This document shows, piece after piece, positions 37,810 to 46,087 of a stretch of DNA of 64,000 bases (positions are counted from its first letter, which is position 1; every line of letters begins with the position of its first letter). This DNA comes from Saprospiraceae bacterium (lineage in GTDB: Bacteria > Bacteroidota > Bacteroidia > Chitinophagales > Saprospiraceae). The position numbers and the translations under genes are program-made. The notes beneath the pieces are model-generated. The model ran no database searches and was not told the DNA's origin. It was given only the letters and a program-made list of their open reading frames with translations. The stretch spans positions 1 through 64,000 of the forward strand of contig JADKAE010000018.1 of NCBI GenBank assembly GCA_016715405.1, given 5' to 3'.

Positions 37810-40800
37810 ATGTTGCAAATGACAACACACTACAAAATGATCGCCTTGTTGTTGGCGGTAACTTCTTGGGGTTTGGGCGCTTTGTCGGCGCAGAATTACA
37901 TCATGAACGGCAATCCGATAAACGATTGCAGCGGCTTTTTCCTCGATAGCGGCGGCAATAGCGGCGGCTACGGTCCCAATCAGAATATTACGACTACGAT
38001 ATGCCCCGACGGATCTACCGGCACGCATATTCAATTGTTTTTTATCAGTCTGGCCCTTGGAACGGGCGATGAACTCTGCTTTTATGATTCTCCGGTAGCC
38101 GTACCTGGCAACGAGTTATCTTGTGCCAGTGACTTTTTTACCGGCCCTCCCTTTATTGTACAGGCCACGGCTGCCAATCCCGGCGGATGTTTAACCGTCG
38201 TGTTTACATCTGACGGCACCGACGAAGGCGCCGGATGGAGCGCTCAAATAGGGTGTATCGCTGCTTGTCAGACGATTCTGTCTGATCTGGTAAGTTCCAC
38301 CCCCGTGGTGGCGCCTGCCGATACAGGCTGGATAAACGCCTGTCCCGAACAACGTATCTATTTCAACGGACAGGGCTTGTACCCGCAAAACGGCTTGGTT
38401 TATAATCATTCCGATTTTACGTCTTCCTTTGAATGGAATTTTGGCGATGGCGTGACCGCCGTCGGCCCCAACGTTTCGCATACCTATGACGAGCCGGGGG
38501 GCTACGTCGTACAACTCACTATTACCGACCAGTTTGGCTGCCGAAGCTCCACGTTCCTCAACCAACGAGTGCGGATTTCTACCCGTCCCGACTTCGTTAT
38601 CGGAGGTACCCTACCCGCCCAAATCTGTGCGGGCGACACGATCAGCCTCGATGCATCTATTAATACCATGCAGAATGCTTCCGAAGTATCGGTAATCCCA
38701 TTATCCGGGAGCTTCCAGTCCGGCGGCACTGTCTCCGACTCCTTGCCCTTACCCGACGGCACAGGCGCGGTTTATGAAACCAGCGTCAACCTCACCAGTT
38801 TTTCGCCAGGCCAGGTACTCACCGATATCAACGACCTGACTAGCATATGCGTCAATATGGAGCACTCCTGGATGCACGACCTTGACGTGCTCCTCCGATG
38901 CCCCGACGGCACAACCGTGGTATTGCAAGACCAGGAATTTATCGGCAATCTCGTCTTCCTGGGCCAACCCTATGAACTCGACGATTTTACCAATCCCAAC
39001 CCTCCCCTACCCGGCGTGGGCTGGGATTATTGCTGGACTGCCTCCGCCCAATACACCTGGACCGAGTACACGCAAGCCTTCGATCCGCCCACTCTGCCCA
39101 GCGGCGATTACGCCTCGTTTGATCCGCTCGACAACCTTGTAGGCTGCCCGCTCAATGGCGAATGGACGCTAATCGTCCAGGACCAATGGGCCTCCGACAA
39201 CGGATGGGTATTCGAATGGAGTATTAATTTTAATCCGGCTATTTATCCCGAACTCGAAGTGTTCACTCCCCAAATAGTGGACTATACCTGGCTTTCCAAC
39301 CCATCGGTATTTTTCCTCACGCAGGATTCTATCTCCGCTTCCCCCCAAAACGCAGGAACGGCCAGTTATATATTTTCCGTTACCAACGACTATGGCTGCA
39401 CCTACGATACTTCACTGCAACTGGTCGTGCTGCCCGAAACGCACCCCGACTGCTACGACTGTCAGCAGTTGCTGGCTCCTGAAGACGATATTGTCATTTG
39501 CGAAAATGACAACGCTCCTTTGGATGTAAATGCCAACGTACCCCTGCAAACCGCCGTGACTTTTGAAGCTTATCCCAATTACCCGCTGGGCTTTTCTAAT
39601 CATCCTTACGCCAACCCCTACTATTCGCCTATGAGCGTGAATAGTATCAGGCCGCTAACGATCACCAATGCGTCTACCCAAATTGTGTCGGTTTGTGTAA
39701 ATATAAGTTCCGATTGGAACAGCGACCTGCGGCTCTATCTTCGAGCGCCTTCCGGGCAATTACTCGAATTGACAACCAATAACGGCGGCAGCAGCGACAA
39801 TTATAACAATACTTGCTTTACTACGGCCGCCGCGCCACTTATCAATACGGGCACTGGGCCTTTTACCGGCAATTTCCGCCCCGAAGGCGCCTGGACCGTA
39901 CTCAACGGCGCAACGATCAATGGCACCTGGCAACTAGTAGTCTCCGACGGCTTTGGCATCAACGAAATGGGTAGCGTCAATTCCTGGTCGATCACGTTTA
40001 ATTCAACAAATGTAATCACCTACAACTGGTCACCCACCGCCGGATTGAGCTGTACCAACTGCCCCAACCCAGTGGCCGATCCCAATAATACTACCAGCTA
40101 TATCGTACAAGCGAGCGATAGCTATGGCTGTACAGCCCGCGATACCATCGTGGTGGGGATTATCAACAACCTGCCTGCGCCTGTGGTAGTTTGTCAGCCC
40201 ACCGCCGACGGAGAAATTACGTTTAGTTGGTCACCCATCGGCGGGATCAACGACTACGAAATCCGGTATACGCTCAATGGCGTTACAGGCCCCTGGCAAG
40301 GTCCGATTTCCGAACAGATCTACGTTGTGAACGGCCTGCAAGTCGGCGACCAGGTCACACTCGAAGTGCGCGCCAATACCGGCGGCGCATCGTTAAACTG
40401 CGTGGTCGACGTAGGTACGGCTACTTGTGATTACGGCGCCTGTACGCTGGCGGGCAGTGCCAATAACTTACAACCTTCCAGTTGCTTCAGCGTAGCCGAC
40501 GGCGCTGCCACTATCGTCGCCGCAGGCGGTACTTCTCCTTACCAATTCTACCTGGATGGGTCGCCCAATAGCACGTTTAACGGCGCGTATAGCAATCTCA
40601 GCCCGGGTAATCACTTTGTGATAGTCCAAGATATCGACGGTTGCCGTGACTCGGTGTTTTTTACCATACAACAACCCACCCAACTCACCCTGGGACTGAA
40701 TATTACCCAGGCCGTGAGTTGCTTCAATGGCAACAACGGCATTATTACGGCTACTCCGCAAGGCGGCAACGGCGGTTATTCTTACACCTGGAACGGCGTC

Positions 40801-43314
40801 TCCTCCGGCGCTAATAATGTCCGCTCCAACCTGGCGCCCAATACTTATCAGGTAGTGGTGACCGATAGCGAGGGTTGTACGGCCAACTCAAACATTAACC
40901 TGGCCAATCCCGCCCAACTTACGCTCAGTATAAACAGTCAGGATCCCAGTTGCTTCAATACGCAGGACGGTCAGACCCTGGCGGTTGCCTCCGGTGGTAC
41001 CGGCCAGTTGAATTATTCGTGGACATCCGGCGCCCAGCAGGCACTGGCCGCCAACCTGCCCGCAGGCAACCAGTGCGTGACGGTGACCGATGCAAGCGGA
41101 TGCACGATCACTGATTGCGCTAACCTGGTGGCGCCCCCGCCACTCGTCATTACGGCTATCACTTCAACGCCTGTAGATTGCAACGGCAACAATACCGGTT
41201 CGGCTATGGTGAGCGCAAGCGGCGGCGCAGGCGGATTTTCGTACCAATGGGACGATGCCCTGCAACAACTCTCCAGCCTGGCCCTGTTCCTCGAAGCAGG
41301 CACATATACCGCCCAGGTTACGGATGCCAACGGCTGTAATGTAACCGGCTCAGTAGAGGTACTCGAACCTGCTTCGCTGGTCCTCAATGTGAATACCATC
41401 GCAGCACTGTGTTTTGATGGCGCTGACGGACAGGCTACCGCCGTCGTTTCAGGAGGCGTCACCCCTTATACTTATCATTGGAATAACAACGCCGCTACGC
41501 CTACAATCAACGGGCTTACTGCCGGCACGTATGCCATTACGGTAACTGATAATAACGGTTGCGAAATACTAAGCTCGGGCAACGTAGCGGAACCAGCCAC
41601 GCCGGTTTCTGTTGCCGTTGCCCAGTCCTTCCGAAGCTGCTTTGGCGAAGGTAATAACGCCGCTACGGCCATCGCGAGCGGCGGCACGGGCAACTTCTAT
41701 ACCTACGCGTGGAGCAACCAACAAGCCGGCGCTACCGCTTCCGCCTTGGCGCCGGGCGCCTACTCGGTGACCGCCACCGATCTCAACGGCTGTGCCGCAG
41801 ATACCAGTATTACCCTCGACGACTGGCCCGTCTTCGGCGCCAATATTATCGCCAACCAGCCTACCTGCTTTGGCTATAACGACGGCGAAATGGGCATCAA
41901 CCAATTCAGCGGCGGCGCAGGCCAGCCCAACGAAATCTCCGATTATACCTTCTTGTGGAGCAACGGCCAGGGCGGGCTAACAGCCCAGGGATTGGCCGGC
42001 AACACATCCTATACGGTTACGATCACCGATCAGCAGGGCTGCTTTGGGGTTATCTCCCGATTCCTGCCCCAGCCCACGCTTATTACTTTCGAAATAGACC
42101 CCGCTGCGGTAAGCTGCTTTGAAGGCGCCGACGGCACAGCCACGGTCACCAATATCCAGGGCGATGTGGGTGGCTATACCTTCCGGTGGGATTCCAATGC
42201 CGGCGGTCAGACCGGCAGCACCGCCACCGGCTTAGCCGCCGGTGCGTATACGGTGACTGTCACCGATAGCAACGGCTGTTTTAACTCCAACTCGGTACAG
42301 GTAGACCAACCCCCTGTGCTCGCCGTTAAACTGGAAGCGGAAAACAACAAATGCTTCGGCGGCAATACCGGCGAAATAACCAGCCTTATCACCGGCGGCG
42401 TGCCGGGATATACCTACCAATGGTCTAACCAGCAAACCGGCGCCAACCTGTCGAGCCTTACCGCCGGCGACTATCAGGTTACCGTAACCGACGCCAACGG
42501 CTGCGAGGCTACGTCCAATATTGAAGTCGAGCAACCCGATCAGCTCGCGGCCACCCTGTCGCCCACCAATGCCGACTGCTTTGGCTTCAAAGACGGCTCC
42601 ATACAAGTCACTCCGCAAGGAGGCACACCTCCGTACCAATACAGCCTCAACAATCAGACCTGGAGCGGCAGTTCGACGCTCATCGGCCTGGCTGCGGGCA
42701 ACTATACGGTGTATGTGCAAGACATTTATAATTGTACATTTTTTGACGACATAAGCATCAGCGAACCTGCGGAATTCTCCGTTGACGCCGGCCCCGACAT
42801 TCATATTACGCTGGGCGACAGCATCCGCCTGTTGGCCAACGCCTTCAACAACAACGGCCCGGTTACCTTCACCTGGTCGGAGCCCTACGAAGGCACGCTG
42901 AGCTGCACTACCTGCCCCGACCCGCAGGTGAACATCCAATACACTATTTCTTATGAATTATATGGCGTAGATGCCAACGGCTGTGACGATACCGATATTA
43001 TTCACATATTTGTCGATAAACCGCGTATCGTGGCGGTACCCACTGGCTTTTCGCCCAATGGCGACAACCTCAACGACCGGCTATTGGTACACGGACAGGA
43101 AGGCACCCAAATCGAGCTATTCCAGGTATTTGACCGCTGGGGCGAGCTGCTCTACGAAGGCCGCAACTTCCCCGCCAACGACCCGAATGTGGGATGGGAC
43201 GGCTCTTTCAAAGGCGAGATGCTCAACAGCGGCGTATATATCTGGTTTGTGCGCGCCGTTTATGTCGATGGCGAACGCGAAATATTTAAAGGAGAAACCA
43301 CTTTGATCAGATAA
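37810..43314 (+). CDS. SprB-type giant surface adhesin, type IX secreted (type B tail)
   Basis: 1,834 residues. Signal peptide (IALLLAVTSWGLGALSAQ), then a CUB-like region, a PKD domain (FEWNFGDGVTAVGPN), and two proprotein convertase P-like domains (about 320-480 and 600-735). Ten SprB repeats follow, each opening with a Cys-Phe and Gly-containing motif such as SCFNGNNG, DCNGNNTG or LCFDGADG and closing with YTVTVTDSNGC-like strands. The C-terminus (VPTGFSPNGDNLNDRL, then VFDRWGELLYEG) is the CHU_C/gliding-motility type B sorting domain. In Flavobacterium, SprB is the moving adhesin of gliding. Whether this one serves gliding or only adhesion is unclear. The PorP/SprF gene follows 48 bp later, the usual pairing. 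Confidence 0.93.
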   Translation: MLQMTTHYKMIALLLAVTSWGLGALSAQNYIMNGNPINDCSGFFLDSGGNSGGYGPNQNITTTICPDGSTGTHIQLFFISLALGTGDELCFYDSPVAVPGNELSCASDFFTGPPFIVQATAANPGGCLTVVFTSDGTDEGAGWSAQIGCIAACQTILSDLVSSTPVVAPADTGWINACPEQRIYFNGQGLYPQNGLVYNHSDFTSSFEWNFGDGVTAVGPNVSHTYDEPGGYVVQLTITDQFGCRSSTFLNQRVRISTRPDFVIGGTLPAQICAGDTISLDASINTMQNASEVSVIPLSGSFQSGGTVSDSLPLPDGTGAVYETSVNLTSFSPGQVLTDINDLTSICVNMEHSWMHDLDVLLRCPDGTTVVLQDQEFIGNLVFLGQPYELDDFTNPNPPLPGVGWDYCWTASAQYTWTEYTQAFDPPTLPSGDYASFDPLDNLVGCPLNGEWTLIVQDQWASDNGWVFEWSINFNPAIYPELEVFTPQIVDYTWLSNPSVFFLTQDSISASPQNAGTASYIFSVTNDYGCTYDTSLQLVVLPETHPDCYDCQQLLAPEDDIVICENDNAPLDVNANVPLQTAVTFEAYPNYPLGFSNHPYANPYYSPMSVNSIRPLTITNASTQIVSVCVNISSDWNSDLRLYLRAPSGQLLELTTNNGGSSDNYNNTCFTTAAAPLINTGTGPFTGNFRPEGAWTVLNGATINGTWQLVVSDGFGINEMGSVNSWSITFNSTNVITYNWSPTAGLSCTNCPNPVADPNNTTSYIVQASDSYGCTARDTIVVGIINNLPAPVVVCQPTADGEITFSWSPIGGINDYEIRYTLNGVTGPWQGPISEQIYVVNGLQVGDQVTLEVRANTGGASLNCVVDVGTATCDYGACTLAGSANNLQPSSCFSVADGAATIVAAGGTSPYQFYLDGSPNSTFNGAYSNLSPGNHFVIVQDIDGCRDSVFFTIQQPTQLTLGLNITQAVSCFNGNNGIITATPQGGNGGYSYTWNGVSSGANNVRSNLAPNTYQVVVTDSEGCTANSNINLANPAQLTLSINSQDPSCFNTQDGQTLAVASGGTGQLNYSWTSGAQQALAANLPAGNQCVTVTDASGCTITDCANLVAPPPLVITAITSTPVDCNGNNTGSAMVSASGGAGGFSYQWDDALQQLSSLALFLEAGTYTAQVTDANGCNVTGSVEVLEPASLVLNVNTIAALCFDGADGQATAVVSGGVTPYTYHWNNNAATPTINGLTAGTYAITVTDNNGCEILSSGNVAEPATPVSVAVAQSFRSCFGEGNNAATAIASGGTGNFYTYAWSNQQAGATASALAPGAYSVTATDLNGCAADTSITLDDWPVFGANIIANQPTCFGYNDGEMGINQFSGGAGQPNEISDYTFLWSNGQGGLTAQGLAGNTSYTVTITDQQGCFGVISRFLPQPTLITFEIDPAAVSCFEGADGTATVTNIQGDVGGYTFRWDSNAGGQTGSTATGLAAGAYTVTVTDSNGCFNSNSVQVDQPPVLAVKLEAENNKCFGGNTGEITSLITGGVPGYTYQWSNQQTGANLSSLTAGDYQVTVTDANGCEATSNIEVEQPDQLAATLSPTNADCFGFKDGSIQVTPQGGTPPYQYSLNNQTWSGSSTLIGLAAGNYTVYVQDIYNCTFFDDISISEPAEFSVDAGPDIHITLGDSIRLLANAFNNNGPVTFTWSEPYEGTLSCTTCPDPQVNIQYTISYELYGVDANGCDDTDIIHIFVDKPRIVAVPTGFSPNGDNLNDRLLVHGQEGTQIELFQVFDRWGELLYEGRNFPANDPNVGWDGSFKGEMLNSGVYIWFVRAVYVDGEREIFKGETTLIR

Positions 43315-43362
43315 CATCCATTGATTTCATCATTAGCCCTGTGTGGCAAAAAACGTAAGCTT

Positions 43363-44447
43363 ATGCGGTTTAATTCTACGCACACCAAAGTAGGTCAGTT
43401 TTTGGCAATAGCCTTTGTGATGATGACAGCTCTTGCCACGCTACCCCAAGCCCAGGCTCAGGATACGCGTTTTGCACAGTTTTATGCAGCCCCCTCCAAA
43501 CCAATCCTGCCATGATCGGCGTGTACGAAGGCCAATGGCGGTTTGCTGCCAACTACAGGACATTATACGCCAGTGTGCTCGCCAACAAACCCTTTCGCAC
43601 GATGGCCGCCAGCTTTGACGCGCGCCGCCGGGTAATGAAAGGCGACTACGTGGGTTTCGGCCTCAGCGCCGTGCGCGATCAGGTGGGTACTTCGCAATTC
43701 AGCCAAACCCAGGTGATGCTGGGCGCTTCTTTTATGAAACAGCTGGGCGGCGGGGGTTATTCCAGAAACAGCCAATACCTCATAGCCGGCGCGCAACTGG
43801 GCTTTGGCCAGCGTAGCTTCAACTGGCAGGAGTTGTGGTTCTCCAGCCAATACGACGGCGGCAATAATGTCATTGATTTTGGCTCCGACTCGGGCGAAGG
43901 CTTTGCCGACCGCAATTCCAAGCAATACCTCGACTTCAACGCAGGCCTGCTCTGGTACGCCATCGCCGATGACAACCTGAGCATCTATTTTGGCGGCGCC
44001 CTACACCATATTAATACGCCCAACGTGTCGTTCCGCGACCTGGCCGACGAAAAGCTTTATTCCCGCTGGGTGGCCCACACCGGCGGCGAATTGCCACTTG
44101 GCGACAACCTGAGCGTGCTGCCCGCCGTAGCGGTGATGAAGCAGGGTCCTTCGTTCAGCACCACCGCCGGCGCTAATTTTCGCTATACGAGCCGCGACTG
44201 GCGCGAGGTAGCCATCCGCGCAGGCGGCTGGGCTCACGTGTCGAACCAACTCGACAAGGGCATGACCATGGACGCCGTGATCGTCTCCGCTATCCTCGAA
44301 ATGGAACGCTGGAACCTCGGCCTCAGCTACGACATTACTACCTCCAAACTAGCATCCGTTAATAACTCCCGAGGCGCTTTCGAGGTGTCGCTGATCTATA
44401 CGCACCCCGAAAAAACAAGGCTGAAGGTGAATTGTCCGAAGTTTTAA
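43363..44447 (+). CDS. PorP/SprF-family outer membrane protein, frameshifted
   Basis: Beta-barrel partner needed to export or anchor type B secreted proteins; 361 residues corrected. It starts at ATG 43363 with the signal peptide ending TLPQAQAQ. The opening DTRFAQFYAAP is typical of the family. The frame then derails at the C5 run 43490-43494; one C restores LQTNPAMIGVYEGQWRF and the remaining 300 residues, which end KVNCPKF. Strand patterns and the final Phe suit an outer membrane barrel. It is almost certainly coexpressed with the adhesin upstream. Its stop is next to a family 1 repeat. Confidence 0.92.
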
Positions 44448-44451
44448 TGCC

Positions 44452-44541
44452 GGTTCTCTGTTGTCGGTTCTCTGTTGTCCGTTCATAGTTACAGATAACC
44501 GAGAACCGAGAACAGACAACCGATAACAGAGAACAGAGAAC
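44452..44541. repeat. Heptamer inverted-repeat element, family 1 copy 5
   Basis: Left arm GTTCTCT, GTTGTCG, GTTCTCT, GTTGTCC; short core; right arm GATAACC, GAGAACC, GAGAACA, GACAACC, GATAACA, GAGAACA. The last word is joined directly to the ATG of the EAD-TIR gene. The two arms are mixed in matching order, so they pair well; the core lacks TATCTTTG. Confidence 0.88.
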
Positions 44542-45261
44542 ATGTCCCACGCCCAAATCAAGCAACTCATCGAAAAAGGCAAGGTAAAGGAAGCGCTGGA
44601 AGCTATGCGCGGCGACTTTCCCGACGCTATCCTTCTGTTAGCCCAGTGGAACAAAGGCGAAAAAGACCATCTGCTGGGCCTGACCGATAATTCGGAATGG
44701 GGGAAGATATACAACAAGCTGACCTACGCGGCTCTGGCCCTGCTGTCGGAAGCAACTCCGGAAGTATACCAGTCGAAACCTGCTGAGCCTGTATCCGTTC
44801 AATTTCCATCCAATACGCTGCGCCTGTTTTTGTCGTACGCCCGCGCCGACGCCGCGCTCAAGCAGCGCTTCGACGTGCACCTGGCCGGACTAAAACGCAG
44901 CGGCAAGATAAACACCTGGAGCGACCCCGATATCGAACCGGGCGCCGATTGGGCGCAAACCATCAAACAGCAACTGGCTGACGCCGATATCATCCTGCTT
45001 TTGGTGAGCCCCGATTTTATGGCCTCCGACTACATCTGGGGGGTAGAGATCGAATCAGCTATGCAGCGCCACCGCGAAGGCAAGGCATTGATCATCCCCA
45101 TTTTCTTAAAAGATACGGTCTGGCAGGACGCGCCGTTTGCCAAGCTACAGGGGCTGCCCCGCGACGGCAAAGCCGTGAACCAGCACCCCGATCCCGAGCC
45201 GGTATTGGCCGCCATTGCCAAAGAAATCCGAACCGCAATTGATAAAAAATCAGGCGCCTAA
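44542..45261 (+). CDS. EAD-TIR domain protein, effector-like
   Basis: 239 residues, cytoplasmic. Residues 1-72 resemble an effector-associated domain of the EAD11 type (IEKGKVKEALEAM, then DAILLLAQWNKGEKDHLLGL), known as an adaptor module in NTPase-regulated conflict systems. Residues 92-205 are a TIR domain: LRLFLSYARAD, an acidic loop TWSDPDIEPGADW, ILLLVSPDFMASDY, and a glutamate in WGVEIE (Glu169) at the NADase catalytic position. In such systems TIR may degrade NAD or make a signal molecule when an EAD partner calls it. The zinc-ribbon membrane gene follows 3 nt later. No STAND NTPase is in the window. The defence role is inferred. Confidence 0.82.
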   Translation: MSHAQIKQLIEKGKVKEALEAMRGDFPDAILLLAQWNKGEKDHLLGLTDNSEWGKIYNKLTYAALALLSEATPEVYQSKPAEPVSVQFPSNTLRLFLSYARADAALKQRFDVHLAGLKRSGKINTWSDPDIEPGADWAQTIKQQLADADIILLLVSPDFMASDYIWGVEIESAMQRHREGKALIIPIFLKDTVWQDAPFAKLQGLPRDGKAVNQHPDPEPVLAAIAKEIRTAIDKKSGA

Positions 45262-45264
45262 CTC

Positions 45265-45957
45265 ATGCAACTCACTTGTCCGAACTGCCAGGCGGAAATT
45301 CTCGCCGCCGATATCAACATCCAACAACTGGCAGCCATATGTAGCCGGTGCAACCACGTATTTAATTTTCAGCAGGACATAGAACAGGCGCCGCGGGTGC
45401 GGCCCGACATTCCGATGCCCGCGGGTATTGAAGCTTTCAGCTTTTTGAGCGAACTCAACCTGCTCATCAAGTGGCGGCAATTGGGGGGACTTGGTTTTTT
45501 CCTGTTTTTTACCATTTTCTGGAATGCGCTCGTTTTCCCTTTTGCGCTCATCGCCATCATGACGGGTAATTTTGAAATATTATTTTTCATCAGCCTGCAC
45601 CTGTCGGTGGGCATCGGACTATTGTATTACACCGTAGCCAAACTAATCAATACCACCTACATCACCCTCACCCGCCGCAAGCTCACCATCGAGCACAAGC
45701 CCATACCCTGGATCTTTTCGCCCAATAAAAATATCGACACCGCCGATATTACCCAGCTTTTTGTAGAGCGCTACGTCCCTTCGCGCACCAACGGGCAGCC
45801 CGATTACCGCTTCCGCCTGGTGGCTATTCGCAAACAAAAAGACCGCCTGCCCCTGATGCAAGGATTAACCTCTGCCGAACAAGCCCGCTATATCGAACAG
45901 GAAATGGAGCGTTTCCTCCAATTGCCCGATCGACCTGTGCAAGAGGAATGGACGTAA
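45265..45957 (+). CDS. Zinc-ribbon, two-helix membrane protein with PH-like tail
   Basis: 230 residues. An N-terminal zinc ribbon has CPNC (residues 5-8) and CSRC (26-29), the usual pair spacing. Two transmembrane helices follow (around LGFFLFFTIFWNALVFPFAL and ILFFISLHLSVGIGLLYY). The last 110 residues, with TTYITLTRRKLTIEH and IDTADITQLFVERY, look like a bacterial PH-type beta domain. Function is unknown. Being 3 nt behind the TIR gene, it is probably translated from the same message and could be a membrane partner of that effector, but general housekeeping is also possible. Confidence 0.78.
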   Translation: MQLTCPNCQAEILAADINIQQLAAICSRCNHVFNFQQDIEQAPRVRPDIPMPAGIEAFSFLSELNLLIKWRQLGGLGFFLFFTIFWNALVFPFALIAIMTGNFEILFFISLHLSVGIGLLYYTVAKLINTTYITLTRRKLTIEHKPIPWIFSPNKNIDTADITQLFVERYVPSRTNGQPDYRFRLVAIRKQKDRLPLMQGLTSAEQARYIEQEMERFLQLPDRPVQEEWT

Positions 45958-45962
45958 GGCAT

Positions 45963-46004
45963 TGAAAGAGAGGGAGAGAGGGGGGGAGGGAGAGAGAGGG
46001 GGAT
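45963..46004. other. Purine-only tract
   Basis: About 40 bases of G and A only (GAGAGGGAGAGAGGG type words with runs of five to seven G) directly after the zinc-ribbon stop. Partial mirror symmetry could allow triplex or quadruplex folding. It resembles the G-rich tract at 6331. Confidence 0.5.
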
Positions 46005-46015
46005 AAAAACAGAAA

Positions 46016-46051
46016 GGGCATCCCGAATATTTATATCCAGGATGCCCTTTT
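46016..46051. terminator. Hairpin terminator between convergent genes
   Basis: GGGCATCC (46016-46023) and GGATGCCC (46040-46047) with a 16-nt loop, followed by TTTT on the plus strand and preceded by AAA that gives a short T tract on the minus strand. It can end the zinc-ribbon operon and rpsA. Confidence 0.65.
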
Positions 46052-46087
46052 GACTGCTGTTAGCTGACTGCTGTTAGCTGACTGCTA
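46051..46087. repeat. TGACTGCTGTTAGC tandem
   Basis: Two and a half copies of a 14-bp unit (twice seven), running into the TAG stop codon of rpsA. Confidence 0.75.
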
